Shown: in pieces, positions 47,051-56,622 of the stretch
How the letters are laid out: each line of letters starts with the position of its first letter
Numbering within the stretch: position 1 is the first letter of the stretch
Assembly (NCBI GenBank): GCA_963822145.1
Contig: CAWGGG010000004.1
Location: forward strand, 744,001 to 808,000
Reading direction: 5' to 3'
DNA length: 64,000 bases
From: UBA5072 sp963822145
GTDB lineage: Bacteria; Bacteroidota; Bacteroidia; Bacteroidales; UBA10428
The notes under the pieces: generated by a model
Told to the model about the DNA's origin: nothing
Seen by the model: only the letters and a program-made list of their open reading frames with translations
The model's database searches: none
Made by a program: the position numbers and the translations under genes

Positions 47051-47740
47051 AGGCATTTTCAGGTTTAAGGTATAACCCAGGGCAATAATATAACTTCTGA
47101 GCGGATCGGGTACGTTCAACTCCTGGTCAATTCCATACTTCAGTTCAAAGTCATGTTTCTTACTGAGGGAATAGGTTATCCCGCCCCAGGCACGGTAAGC
47201 CAATAAAGAGGAGCGCTGATTGCCTCCGAGGACGGCAAAAAGTTCGCATTCTGCAAAAGGATGGAGAGGGCTGCCTTTTATATCATATGCAACCGTGAAT
47301 TTGTGACGGTTCAAAAATCCGTCAAACCATTGTTGTTGTTTCTCATTCAGGCTTATTTTCGATGAGTGCAGCCGCAACCGATAGCCCAGGGCAAATCTTC
47401 CCGGCTCATATCTTAAGGCCATATCCGCATAAAATCCGTTTCTCCAGATATAAGTGTCGGCGTTTTTCCAATCAGCCTCGATCCTATACATGAGGGACGC
47501 TTTTAAATAGGTATTGATTCTGTAACCAACCCCAATTTCATTAATCTGCCTGCTCATCTGTGTAGCGTTCTCTCGCAGCCGTAACTCTTCTTCAACTTGT
47601 ATTTTAAGGTTCTTGATAACTTCCACGTTCAGTGCAAAGGAAGGCCAGAACTGGAAATCTTTCTGCTGACCGGCCGTTTGCTGAAGAAAATTGACTGTCA
47701 ACAAAAGAAAAAAAAGGAAAAAGGGTGTATATCTGTTCAT
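47039..47740 (-). CDS. DUF2490 outer-membrane protein
   Basis: A 233-residue protein with signal peptide (MNRYTPFFLFFLLLTVNFLQQTAG), then strands typical of DUF2490 barrels (FQFWPSFALNVEVIKNLKIQVEEELRLRENA, ..YRINTYLKASLMYRIE.., LGYRLRLHSSKIS) ending in an aromatic-Leu-rich last strand. Last gene of a four-gene operon with VTC and DUF4956 proteins; 39 bases after the DUF4956 gene. Function unknown. Confidence 0.8.
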   Translation of the reverse strand: MNRYTPFFLFFLLLTVNFLQQTAGQQKDFQFWPSFALNVEVIKNLKIQVEEELRLRENATQMSRQINEIGVGYRINTYLKASLMYRIEADWKNADTYIWRNGFYADMALRYEPGRFALGYRLRLHSSKISLNEKQQQWFDGFLNRHKFTVAYDIKGSPLHPFAECELFAVLGGNQRSSLLAYRAWGGITYSLSKKHDFELKYGIDQELNVPDPLRSYIIALGYTLNLKMPSAK

Positions 47741-47779
47741 GAAATTGGATTAATGAAAGGAAGACAAGCTGTTTCCCGA

Positions 47780-48478
47780 TCAGTCATCATCATCATCTTT
47801 CGCAGCATAACTATTGTCGCTTTCATCAGCCTGGTTGATGCGGTAGTTTTCTTCGAAGTAATAAATGATAAGCCTGGCCGTATCACGCAAATAGTCAATT
47901 CTTCCGATCTCGACACGGTTTATCTTAAGCCCGGTGCGGGCTTCCAGCTCTTTTTTCAACTCCTCCCTTTTCTCCGGCCGGATCATATCCACTTTCTCAA
48001 AAGTGATCTGTTTGGATGATTCATGTTTCAGCAGCCAGAGTTTCTCTAATCCATACACCAGAAAAACAAGAACGAGATTCGTGAATACCAGTTCAGCCCA
48101 ACTTATTTTTTTGTTCGCCAGGGCATTAATAACGGAAATCCCGATCAGAACAAATAAATATGTCATTTCCTTGATCGGAATGGAAGTAGTCCTGTACCGC
48201 AAAATTCCAAAAATGGCAAACAGTCCAAATGCAAAGCCCAGCTGCAGCTTAACACTTTCCAGCAAAAAGCAAAGCAGGAATACAAGGACACTGATCAGCA
48301 GGAAGCTGAATAAATAATCCTTTCTCCGCGCGGCAGGATAATAGATAAGGCGCACAATAACAACAACTACCAGGATATTCAGAAATGATCGTAATAACAG
48401 CTCACCAAAGGTCTGAAGATGGATAATGTCGAGGCTAAGGAATGTATAATTCTGAATGTTAGGCAGATAGTTCCACAT
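47780..48478 (-). CDS. DUF4956 membrane protein
   Basis: A 232-residue protein with four predicted membrane helices in its first 150 residues (for example LLRSFLNILVVVVIVRLIYY, FSFLLISVLVFLLCFLLESV) and a cytoplasmic domain with FGLFAIFGILRYRTTSIPIKEMTYLF before it, followed by a C-terminal soluble domain (KINRVEIGRIDYLRDTARLIIYYF). The tail is very acidic (KDDDDD). Such proteins are found beside VTC-domain polyphosphate polymerases. The start overlaps the VTC gene by 20 bases, so the two are translated together. Confidence 0.85.
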   Translation of the reverse strand: MWNYLPNIQNYTFLSLDIIHLQTFGELLLRSFLNILVVVVIVRLIYYPAARRKDYLFSFLLISVLVFLLCFLLESVKLQLGFAFGLFAIFGILRYRTTSIPIKEMTYLFVLIGISVINALANKKISWAELVFTNLVLVFLVYGLEKLWLLKHESSKQITFEKVDMIRPEKREELKKELEARTGLKINRVEIGRIDYLRDTARLIIYYFEENYRINQADESDNSYAAKDDDDD

Positions 48479-49229
48479 GACTTAATTTATTAATCAGTAA
48501 TAAAGTTCTTTTAAAATTGTTTGATTTGGATTGGCTGTTCAACAGGGTAACCCCAAGACAGTATTTGCTGATAGAAGCTGGCCGCAATGAATTTTTTTTC
48601 AGGATCTCATATACTACACTGCTCTTATCTTCCTTGTTCTGCTTAACCTCTATAATCACCAGTCCGTTCAGCCAAAGGTTCTGAAGGTTATTACTGAAGG
48701 CAAGGTTGAAATCAATGGTTACCCGTTCCCGCATCATTTTGTCAACCAGGGTGAAACGATTAAAATGATTGATAACGGTCAGATTGAGCTCACAAGGATC
48801 ATAGGGAGTATGCTTCAGTATGAACTTGGTAAAAGCTTTATTATCATTAACCTGTCTTTCAATTCGTTCTTTGAGAACCCTTCCCTTGTTATTCTTGAAT
48901 TTCATTTCCAAGAAGCTCAGGTCAGATTCAATATACTTGCGCTGCCTGATTTTATACCGGTTCAGTTTACCGTTGTGATGATCAATGAACATGTTCAGTT
49001 CCGGTGTATCGAAATAGTCGGTTTTATACGTGAATACCCGGTGACTGTTAATGGTCAGAACCCGGTAATGATCTGCCAGCAACAATAAGATACTGCCCAA
49101 TTTATCGAAGGACAGGGCAAATTTCATATCTGTACGGTCCATCAGTTTCACGCCATCCATTTCATCCAGTGAAATCGGTACAAACTGCCTGAGCAGACCA
49201 TTAACATGATGAAAATAAGGGGTACTCAT
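48459..49229 (-). CDS. VTC-domain polyphosphate polymerase-like protein
   Basis: A 256-residue protein consisting of a VTC domain, the tunnel-shaped fold that makes polyphosphate in fungal VTC4. Conserved basic and acidic residues that line the tunnel are visible: DRTDMKFAL, YFDTPELNMFIDHHNGKLNRYKIRQRKY, FLEMKFKNNKGRVLKERI and IEVKQNKEDKSSVVYEI. Bacterial relatives are called polyphosphate polymerase-domain proteins. Next gene in the same operon is a membrane DUF4956 protein that may recruit it to the membrane. Confidence 0.88.
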   Translation of the reverse strand: MSTPYFHHVNGLLRQFVPISLDEMDGVKLMDRTDMKFALSFDKLGSILLLLADHYRVLTINSHRVFTYKTDYFDTPELNMFIDHHNGKLNRYKIRQRKYIESDLSFLEMKFKNNKGRVLKERIERQVNDNKAFTKFILKHTPYDPCELNLTVINHFNRFTLVDKMMRERVTIDFNLAFSNNLQNLWLNGLVIIEVKQNKEDKSSVVYEILKKNSLRPASISKYCLGVTLLNSQSKSNNFKRTLLLINKLSHVELSA

Positions 49230-49246
49230 AGGAATGAACAGGGTAT

Positions 49247-49669
49247 CTACTTGAGAATTATGATATCACCAACATTAACTTCTTGATTTCGTTTGGTTAT
49301 TTCCACATGCCGTATCACCGGAATTTCATGCTGGGTGGGATAATATGCAGAATCCTCAGAGTAGGCATAAATGGTATATTTTCCTTCACGCAGGTATTCA
49401 AACCGATAGGTGCCATCATAGTTGGTGGAGGTCTTATCACCGTATACCGGATCGTCGCCATATACAATAAAAACATTCTCATCGGGGGCATAATACTGCT
49501 CCATGAGGGTGGTAAAGTTGGCATTATACTGCCTCACGAAAACCTTACCGGTTATTGAAGAAGTACCTCCCTCACCTTCCTCCTTTTGGCAGGCTAAAGC
49601 CAAAAGAATCAGGGAAAAGCCAGCGATAAAGACCGTCAAACGGAATCTTTTAATGGAATGTATCAACAT
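49247..49669 (-). CDS. Carboxypeptidase-regulatory-like lipoprotein
   Basis: A 140-residue lipoprotein with Cys27 (LILLALACQKEE). The mature part is one CarboxypepD_reg-like beta domain: SSITGKVFVRQYNANF, DKTSTNYDGTYRFEYLREGKYTIYAYSEDS, and a final strand EVNVGDIIIL. First gene of an operon that continues, 17 bases on, with the VTC gene. Function unknown; surface or periplasmic. Confidence 0.75.
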   Translation of the reverse strand: MLIHSIKRFRLTVFIAGFSLILLALACQKEEGEGGTSSITGKVFVRQYNANFTTLMEQYYAPDENVFIVYGDDPVYGDKTSTNYDGTYRFEYLREGKYTIYAYSEDSAYYPTQHEIPVIRHVEITKRNQEVNVGDIIILK

Positions 49670-49757
49670 ATTGTTAAAATATAAATGATCAGATTATTAA
49701 CGTAAGAAATACTGCCAGGGTTACTGATTCCTCAAAACTTCTGTCGTAAAAGAAAGA

Positions 49758-49777
49758 AACCCCAATGCGTGGTTTTC
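49758..49777 (-). terminator. Possible terminator downstream of gyrB
   Basis: On the minus strand, AAAACCACGCATTGGGGTTT can pair AAACC with GGTTT (plus CCA with TGG) and is followed by TCTTTCTTTT. It lies about 20 bases after the gyrB stop. The stem is short, so this is a weak call. Confidence 0.35.
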
Positions 49778-49778
49778 G

Positions 49779-49786
49779 CAAAGATA
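49779..49786 (-). promoter_or_regulatory. -7 box of the lipoprotein-VTC operon
   Basis: TATCTTTG on the minus strand (exact TAnnTTTG) at 110 bases before the lipoprotein ATG, right beside the gyrB stop. No clear TTTG at -33. Confidence 0.4.
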
Positions 49787-49797
49787 AAGGTTCGCGG

Positions 49798-51783
49798 TCA
49801 TGCATCTATCCGTGCATATTTAGCGTGTCTTTCAATAAATTCCCTCCGGGGTGGAACGTCATCACCCATCAACATGGAAAATACCCGGTCCGCTTCTGCA
49901 GCACTTTCAATCGTTACCAGGCGCAAAGTCCGGTTTGCCGGGTTCATGGTAGTATCCCACAGTTGCTCAGCATTCATTTCGCCCAAGCCTTTGTATCGCT
50001 GAACGTGCACACTGCCGTCTTTCCCTTTACCCAGTTCCTCAATAATGGCACGGCGTTCCTCCTCGGTCCAGCAATAGCGCTCGGTTTTCCCTTTTTTAAC
50101 CAGGTATAGCGGTGGTGTGGCAATGTACAGGTGCCCGTTCTTGATCAGGTCTTCCATGTGCCTGTAAAAAAAGGTCATCATCAGGGTGGTTATGTGAGAG
50201 CCATCCACATCTGCATCGGTCATGATAATAACCTTGTGATACCGGAGTCCCTCTAAATTCAATGCCTTGCTGTCATCTTCCGTACCAACGGTAACGCCAA
50301 GTGCGGTATAGATGTTTCTGATTTCCTCGTTTTCGAAGATTTTATGGGGCATGGCTTTCTCAACATTCAATATCTTGCCGCGCAAGGGTAGTATGGCCTG
50401 AAAATGTCTGTCCCGTCCCTGTTTAGCTGTTCCGCCTGCAGAATCGCCCTCAACGAAATAGATTTCGCAGCCGGCCGGATCTCTCTCGGAACAATCAGCC
50501 AGTTTGCCCGGAAGGCCGGACCCGGAAAGTATCCCCTTTCGCTGAACCATCTCTCGGGCTTTCCGGGCGGCATGGCGCGCCTGGGCAGCCAGCATTACCT
50601 TTTGAACGATGGTTTTGGCATCCCTGGGATTTTCTTCGAGATAATTAGACAGGGCACCTGAAACAGCCTGATCAACGAAACCCATGACATCGGAATTGCC
50701 AAGTTTGGTTTTTGTCTGTCCTTCAAACTGCGGTTCGGCAACTTTTATGGAGATGACAGCCGTCAATCCTTCCCGGAAATCATCCCCGCTAATGTCGAAT
50801 TTTAGTTTGGCCAGCATACCGGATTTTTCGGCATAGGTTTTCAGGGTACGGGTAAGTCCTCTTCTGAATCCGGCAAGATGCGTACCTCCTTCAATGGTAT
50901 TGATATTGTTGACGTATGAAAAAACATTCTCAGAAAAGGAGGAATTGTATTGCATAGCCACTTCCACCGGTACTTCTGCCTTGGTGTTTTCAAAATGGAT
51001 GATACCGGTGAGCTTTTCACGATTCTCATCCAGGAGGTTAACGAATTCCGAAAGGCCTTTTTCGGAATAGAAGGTTTCTTCCAGATAATGCTCACCATTG
51101 CCATTTTCTTCCAATTCTCGTTTATCTGTAATCAGAAGTTTTATTCCTTTGTTCAGGAAGGAAAGCTCCCTAAGCCTGGAGGAAAGGATCTCAAAATTGT
51201 ATTCGGTGGTAATGAAAATCTGAGTATCGGGCTTGAAGGTAATTTCAGTGCCCCTCAGCGAGCTGGTCCCGATTTCTTTAACGGGATAAAGAGGCTTCCC
51301 CCTCTCGAATTCCTGCCGGTATTCTTTCCCATCCCGGTACACACTGGCGCACAGGTGAGAGGAAAGCGCGTTCACGCAGGAAACGCCAACTCCGTGCAGT
51401 CCCCCGGATACCTTGTAGGAATCTTTATTGAACTTACCACCGGCATGCAGCACGGTAAGCACCACTTCCAATGCCGACCGCTGCTCCTTTTCCATAATGT
51501 CCACCGGAATACCACGCCCGTCATCCCGAACGGTAATGGAGTTATCTTCATTGATAATCACGGATATGGTAGTGCAATACCCCGCCAAAGCCTCGTCGAT
51601 AGAATTGTCAACTACTTCATATACAAGGTGATGCAAACCTTTGACGCTGATGTCCCCGATATACATTGCGGGACGTTTTCTCACCGCCTCTAATCCTTCC
51701 AGTACCTGAATACTTTCTGCTGAATAGTCACCGTTCTTTTTATTTTCTTCTGCGGCCTGTTCTTCAATACGTTCATTAATCAT
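49798..51783 (-). CDS. gyrB: DNA gyrase subunit B
   Basis: A 661-residue GyrB. ATPase domain with MYIGDISVKGLHHLVYEVVDNSIDEALAG, DDGRGIP and GGLHGVGVSCVNALS; transducer; TOPRIM domain with EGDSAGG and DADVDGSHI; the motif RHFQAILPLRGKILNVEKA; C-terminal GLGEMNAEQLWDTTMNP. It is followed (on the minus strand) by the lipoprotein-VTC operon. Position near recF is common around chromosomal origins in bacteria, but no dnaA is visible. Confidence 0.97.
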   Translation of the reverse strand: MINERIEEQAAEENKKNGDYSAESIQVLEGLEAVRKRPAMYIGDISVKGLHHLVYEVVDNSIDEALAGYCTTISVIINEDNSITVRDDGRGIPVDIMEKEQRSALEVVLTVLHAGGKFNKDSYKVSGGLHGVGVSCVNALSSHLCASVYRDGKEYRQEFERGKPLYPVKEIGTSSLRGTEITFKPDTQIFITTEYNFEILSSRLRELSFLNKGIKLLITDKRELEENGNGEHYLEETFYSEKGLSEFVNLLDENREKLTGIIHFENTKAEVPVEVAMQYNSSFSENVFSYVNNINTIEGGTHLAGFRRGLTRTLKTYAEKSGMLAKLKFDISGDDFREGLTAVISIKVAEPQFEGQTKTKLGNSDVMGFVDQAVSGALSNYLEENPRDAKTIVQKVMLAAQARHAARKAREMVQRKGILSGSGLPGKLADCSERDPAGCEIYFVEGDSAGGTAKQGRDRHFQAILPLRGKILNVEKAMPHKIFENEEIRNIYTALGVTVGTEDDSKALNLEGLRYHKVIIMTDADVDGSHITTLMMTFFYRHMEDLIKNGHLYIATPPLYLVKKGKTERYCWTEEERRAIIEELGKGKDGSVHVQRYKGLGEMNAEQLWDTTMNPANRTLRLVTIESAAEADRVFSMLMGDDVPPRREFIERHAKYARIDA

Positions 51784-51859
51784 ATACTTACCTTATCTTT
51801 AATACTGCCTGAATCTAAAACTGAAAATTTCCAATATTACGTTACTTCAATTAAGCCTG

Positions 51860-51894
51860 TAAAGATACAAAAAATGGCCAGCTTCTTTTGTCAA
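51860..51894 (-). promoter_or_regulatory. Candidate promoter of gyrB
   Basis: On the minus strand, TTG (51894-51892), a 24-base spacer, then TATCTTTA (51867-51860), matching TAnnTTTG except the last base. Leader to the ATG at 51783 about 70 bases. Confidence 0.4.
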
Positions 51895-51974
51895 GAAATC
51901 AACAACTCCCAACAAACTACCAACAATTACAGGAAGTATTGGTTGAAAAAAAATAGGGGAAACCGATTTAACTG

Positions 51975-54900
51975 CTACCGGGGTTTTACGGTAAGTTCTG
52001 CAATTTTCAATTTAAGCATTTCAATTTCCTGATTGAGCATTTCTTCGCGGGTGGCAGATTCCTCTGCGAGCTTGATCAGTTCATCTTCACGCCTGGCGGA
52101 TTCTTCCTGGGTTGCCATGATCTCTTCCAGGTTCATGCGCAGTTGTTCTTCTGAGGCCTCAAGTTCCTTTGATTGCAGGTTGGATTGTTCGATAAGCTTT
52201 TTTAACCTTGCACTGTACATTTCGGTATGTATAATGGCGGCAAAGGTTTCCATCAGCTTTTCCAGGAAGGATATGCGGTATCCCTTAATCTTCCTGAAGG
52301 ATCCCAGTTCCACAACCCCGACACATTCATCATTGATTTTAAGCGGAGCCAGCAGGAGATGTTTCAGATACTCACTGCCCAGGCCGGATCGCAGACAGGC
52401 ATAATCTTCGCTCAGATTGTCGATTTCAATGAACTGCTTTTCGTAAAAGCAGGCACCTACATATCCTTCTCCACTGATGAAACGCTTTTGCGCCTTTTCT
52501 GAGGTGAAAGCATAATGGGCAATTAATTCCAGGAAGGGCTCTTCAGGCTTCTCATCGTTCAGCAAAAATATGCCTCCCTGTTGGGCATCAACATATTCCA
52601 CCAGCTTTTCAATGGTTACATGGCACAATTGATTAAGATCATTCCTGTTCTTGCTGAAAATGTCGGAGAATATCCCCAGACCCTGATTGAACCACAGGAG
52701 ATTTTCCTGATCTTTTTCCCTCAGCTTCAATTCCCGTTTTTGAATGACAATCTCATCATGCTGTATTTCCAGTTGCTTCCTGGCTTCCTCCAATTCCCGG
52801 GAACTTGATTCAAATTTCTCCTCAATGATATGCTTTTGTTTCTGAGCTGCGTTCAAACGCTGACGCACAAGAAAGACAACACCCCAGATCAGGGAGACAA
52901 TCAGCAGGATCCTGAACCACAGGGTGGCCCAGAACGGCGGTTTTATCCTAATCTTCACCGACAATCCCTGTTCATTCCAAACACCATCGCTGTTGGAGGC
53001 AATGACCCTGAAAGTGTAAGTCTTGTATGGCAGGCTTGTATAGGAAACAAAGCGCTTATTGCCAACTTCAATCCATTCATCATCAAAACCTTCCAGCCTG
53101 TATTTGTACTTGTTGAGTTCAGGGTTGGCATAATGGAGGGCAGAGAAATACAGCGTGAAATTGTTTTGTTCATGATCCAGTACTATTTCCTTGACTTCAT
53201 TGATGTTAATTTTTATGGGTGAATCTTTGCCCGGCAATACCGATTCATTGCGTACCTGGAGATCAGACAGAATGATCCTGGGCGCTACGGAATCAATAAC
53301 CACTTCATTCGGGAAGAAGCTGTTGAAACCGTATTGACCGCCAAAAAACATTTCCCCGGAACTGTCTTTGAAATAGGAGGTCCCGTTGAACTCATTGCTC
53401 TGTAAACCGTCTTCGATGCTGAACTGGTTGGTTTCTCCGGTGGCCGGATTGAACTTGATGATTCCGTTATTCGTGCTAAGCCAGAGCTTGCCGGATTCAT
53501 CCTCAAGAATGCCATAAATCACAGCCATAGAAAGTTGGGCAACATCAGCAAAATGCTTAAAGTTACCGGTAGCAGGATTAAACTGGTCAAGCCCCTTTCC
53601 ATAAGTACCAATCCACAATTCTCCCTTTGAATTCTCGCAAAATGACAGAATTTCATTATGGATCAATGAATTATCATTACCAGCCTGGTGGATATAATGC
53701 AGGAATCCACCTGTAGCCGGATCAAACTTGTTTACACCATAATCAGTAGCCAGCCAGATATTCCCGGCTTTATCACCATAAATGGCATAAACAGTACTGT
53801 TGCTCAGGCTGCCGGCATCGGCCGTATCAGGTAGGTACTGGGTGAAGGATTCCGATTCAGTATTCATAATGCTGAGGCCATTGTCGGTGCCGATCCAAAG
53901 CTTGCCATTGTTATCCGTAAAGAAGGAATAGATCCTGTTGCTGCTGATGGAGTTGGGATTGCCCGGGTCATGTTTGAATTGCTTGTACCGGAACGGTTTG
54001 CGGTCTGCATCCAGATAAACCTTGTTTAAACCCTGGTCATCCGTTCCGATCCATAGTACGCCTTCCGGAAACTCAAGGATTGCACGGATGCGACTGCTGG
54101 ACAGACTATTGCCATTATTGGGATCGTGGATATAGCGGGTATAGGATTTTGCATTCCTGTCAAGCACATGAAGTCCATCAGATTTTGATCCGACCCATAA
54201 TACCCCTTGCCGGTCTTCATATATGGGATGAATGTTCCGGAAGACCAGCTTTTCCCTCGTATAAGGCACATAGTCATACAAAACGAACTTTTCCTTTTTG
54301 GGGTTATATAGGTCAATACCGTTGCAACCCACCCAGATTATTCCTGAAAAGTCCTTATACAGCGAAAGAACCTCATTATTTTTAAGGCTGTAAGGGTTAT
54401 TATAGTCGTAGGAGTAATTCACGCAATGCTGAGAGCGTTCCGACCAAATGTCGAGCCCTTTGCCATTGGTACCAATCCAGATATCCCCGGCATCATCCTG
54501 CAGCAACGCCTTTACAGGAACAGCCGGAATATTGCCCTGTTGTTCCGCAGAACTTCTAATGGTAGTGAAAACGCTCCCGGTTTCCATTCTTGCGAGTCCT
54601 GTTTCGGTGCCAATCCACAGACGATTCTCTTTATCGAGCAACAGCGCAGTGATCGCATCAGCCGGGAGTGATTGGTTGTCATTGGGATTGTGAATAAATT
54701 GTTCCAGTTGTTTATGCTCCGTGTCGAAACGGTACAAACCCTGATTGGTCCCTGCAAAAACAATTGAATTTCTGTCTGTTTCCAGTGCCCTTACGACTAT
54801 TCCGGACCATGTCTGCAAGGCCGGGTATTCCCGGGCAGGGTCAGTAAACTTGCCCATTTGCTGATTGAAGACCGACAGTCCGTTCTCTGTGCCAATCCAC

Positions 54901-55373
54901 AATTCACCATTCGGCATGTATAGCAGACAATTTATGACAGAACCTGCAACAGAAGGTTCATCAGGCGTTCCTGGCTGAAAATGCTGGAACTGGTTACTGT
55001 TCCGGTTGTACAGGTTCAGTCCGCCCCCGTTTGTTCCAATCCAGAGGTTGCCGTCTTGATCTTCAGCAATAGAAAGAATTCTGGAATTGCTTATGCTTCC
55101 TGGATTATTGGTCTCAGGTTTATAAACGGTAAAGGTATAACCATCAAATTTGTTCAGGCCATCCTCAGTACCTATCCAGATCAGGCCCCGGGAATCCTGA
55201 AAGATGCAATTGGGTGAACTCTGGGATAAGCCATCCTTGATGGAAAGGTTGTCGAACTTGATGTTTAATCTGTCGGTTTGCGCGAAAAGGGATGTTGCTG
55301 CAAAAAGACCGGAAATACAAAAAAGGAAGGTCCTGAAAGAACGATTTTTGGTTGGAGGTGCGCCGGGATTCAT
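51975..55373 (-). CDS. Propeller sensor with Y_Y_Y, one TM, coiled coil and GAF, no kinase
   Basis: A 1132-residue membrane sensor. Signal peptide (FLFCISGLFAATSLFAQ), then 14 Reg_prop blades such as GLIWIGTEDGLNKFDG, DIWIGTNGKGLDIW, KLWIGTDNGLSIMN, giving two seven-bladed propellers (residues about 40-715), a Y_Y_Y domain (ANPELNKYKYRLEGFDDEW), a TM helix (about 835-855), coiled coil, a GAF domain (about 915-1065, SGEGYVGACF..., LLLAPLKINDECVGVVELGS) and a final coiled coil. Most relatives continue into a histidine kinase and AraC-type output; here the gene ends after the coiled coil, with 191 non-coding bases before gyrB. Confidence 0.9.
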   Translation of the reverse strand: MNPGAPPTKNRSFRTFLFCISGLFAATSLFAQTDRLNIKFDNLSIKDGLSQSSPNCIFQDSRGLIWIGTEDGLNKFDGYTFTVYKPETNNPGSISNSRILSIAEDQDGNLWIGTNGGGLNLYNRNSNQFQHFQPGTPDEPSVAGSVINCLLYMPNGELWIGTENGLSVFNQQMGKFTDPAREYPALQTWSGIVVRALETDRNSIVFAGTNQGLYRFDTEHKQLEQFIHNPNDNQSLPADAITALLLDKENRLWIGTETGLARMETGSVFTTIRSSAEQQGNIPAVPVKALLQDDAGDIWIGTNGKGLDIWSERSQHCVNYSYDYNNPYSLKNNEVLSLYKDFSGIIWVGCNGIDLYNPKKEKFVLYDYVPYTREKLVFRNIHPIYEDRQGVLWVGSKSDGLHVLDRNAKSYTRYIHDPNNGNSLSSSRIRAILEFPEGVLWIGTDDQGLNKVYLDADRKPFRYKQFKHDPGNPNSISSNRIYSFFTDNNGKLWIGTDNGLSIMNTESESFTQYLPDTADAGSLSNSTVYAIYGDKAGNIWLATDYGVNKFDPATGGFLHYIHQAGNDNSLIHNEILSFCENSKGELWIGTYGKGLDQFNPATGNFKHFADVAQLSMAVIYGILEDESGKLWLSTNNGIIKFNPATGETNQFSIEDGLQSNEFNGTSYFKDSSGEMFFGGQYGFNSFFPNEVVIDSVAPRIILSDLQVRNESVLPGKDSPIKININEVKEIVLDHEQNNFTLYFSALHYANPELNKYKYRLEGFDDEWIEVGNKRFVSYTSLPYKTYTFRVIASNSDGVWNEQGLSVKIRIKPPFWATLWFRILLIVSLIWGVVFLVRQRLNAAQKQKHIIEEKFESSSRELEEARKQLEIQHDEIVIQKRELKLREKDQENLLWFNQGLGIFSDIFSKNRNDLNQLCHVTIEKLVEYVDAQQGGIFLLNDEKPEEPFLELIAHYAFTSEKAQKRFISGEGYVGACFYEKQFIEIDNLSEDYACLRSGLGSEYLKHLLLAPLKINDECVGVVELGSFRKIKGYRISFLEKLMETFAAIIHTEMYSARLKKLIEQSNLQSKELEASEEQLRMNLEEIMATQEESARREDELIKLAEESATREEMLNQEIEMLKLKIAELTVKPR

Positions 55374-55486
55374 ACGCTATAACAGGGTTAACAATTCGGA
55401 ATTAAAATAATTCTTTAAAAGGATAATACCACAACAATACCTTATTAAAGTTATTACGTAGAAAAACAAGAAATGTTAAAAGATAC

Positions 55487-55494
55487 TAACTTTG
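55487..55494 (+). promoter_or_regulatory. -7 box before recF
   Basis: TAACTTTG, an exact TAnnTTTG match, 17 bases before the recF ATG. No TTTG at -33. The leader would be only about ten bases. Confidence 0.4.
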
Positions 55495-55510
55495 TTTTTA
55501 AAGTTGTTCC

Positions 55511-56611
55511 ATGTTTTTGCAGTCATTGTCTTTATTGAACTTTAAAAATATCGGGGAAGCGGAGATATCCTTCTCTCCCCGGATTAATTGTTTTGTGGGC
55601 AATAACGGTGTTGGCAAAACCAACCTGCTTGATGCCATTCACTATCTCTGCCTCTGTAAAAGCTACTTTAACCCTGTTGATACACAAAATATCAGGCATA
55701 ACCAGGAATTTGCCCTGATACAGGGCATCTTTTCTGTGAATGGCAAAGACGAGGAAATATTATGCAGCATACACCACAACAGGAACAAGATCTTTAAACG
55801 CAATAAAAAGGAATATGAACGGCTGGCGCATCATATCGGGCTGTTTCCGGCAGTGATGATTTCGCCGGAAGATGCCTCTCTGATTATCGAAGGAAGCGAG
55901 GAGCGCAGGAAATTCCTGAACAGTGTTATTTCGCAATACGATAAGGGTTACCTGGAGGATATGATCCACTACAATAAGCTGCTTTCCCAGCGTAACAGGC
56001 TCTTAAAGGACTTCACTGCGATACGCAGGTTTGATGAAGACATGCTTGCGGTTTATGATGGGCAAATGCTACCGGTAGCTGAAAGGATCTTCAGGCAGCG
56101 TGCAGCTTTTACAGAAAAGATGATACCGATTTTCCGGCATTATTATCATGATATTGCCCCTGATAACGAGGAGGTTGACCTGTTTTACCAATCGCAGCTC
56201 TCTGAACAGGATTATGGCCTTTTAATGAAAAACTCCAGGGTAAAGGATCGTGTTATGCAATATACGACACAGGGTGTGCATAAAGATGATCTGATTTTGA
56301 GATTAAATGATTATCCACTGAAAAAGACCGGATCCCAGGGCCAGCAGAAAACTTTCCTGGTCACGCTGAAACTGGCGCAGTTCGACTTCATCAAGGAGAT
56401 GAACAAGGCGAGGCCAATCCTGTTGCTGGATGACGTCTTTGATAAATTTGATGAATCGAGGGTCCGGCAGATTATCAGGCTGGTTTCGGATGAGCATTTC
56501 GGGCAGATTTTCATAACCCACACGGATGAGAAAAAAATGCAATCGATCCTGGAAGAAATAGCCGGTGATTTTCGCCTTTTTCATGTTGACAACGGAATAA
56601 TCAGCAATTAA
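55511..56611 (+). CDS. recF: DNA replication and repair protein RecF
   Basis: A 366-residue SMC-like ATPase that loads RecA at gaps with RecOR. Walker A GNNGVGKTN (Lys36), signature region TGSQGQQKTFLVTLKLAQ (with LILRLNDYPLKKTGSQGQQ) and Walker B ILLLDDVFDKFDESR are present. Divergent from the propeller sensor and 11 bases before the DUF721 gene. Confidence 0.96.
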   Translation: MFLQSLSLLNFKNIGEAEISFSPRINCFVGNNGVGKTNLLDAIHYLCLCKSYFNPVDTQNIRHNQEFALIQGIFSVNGKDEEILCSIHHNRNKIFKRNKKEYERLAHHIGLFPAVMISPEDASLIIEGSEERRKFLNSVISQYDKGYLEDMIHYNKLLSQRNRLLKDFTAIRRFDEDMLAVYDGQMLPVAERIFRQRAAFTEKMIPIFRHYYHDIAPDNEEVDLFYQSQLSEQDYGLLMKNSRVKDRVMQYTTQGVHKDDLILRLNDYPLKKTGSQGQQKTFLVTLKLAQFDFIKEMNKARPILLLDDVFDKFDESRVRQIIRLVSDEHFGQIFITHTDEKKMQSILEEIAGDFRLFHVDNGIISN

Positions 56612-56622
56612 GCACCAACGGC

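Noticed and set aside
50950..51693. 247-residue open frame antisense to gyrB
   Set aside because: It lies inside the unambiguous gyrB frame and has no domain pattern.
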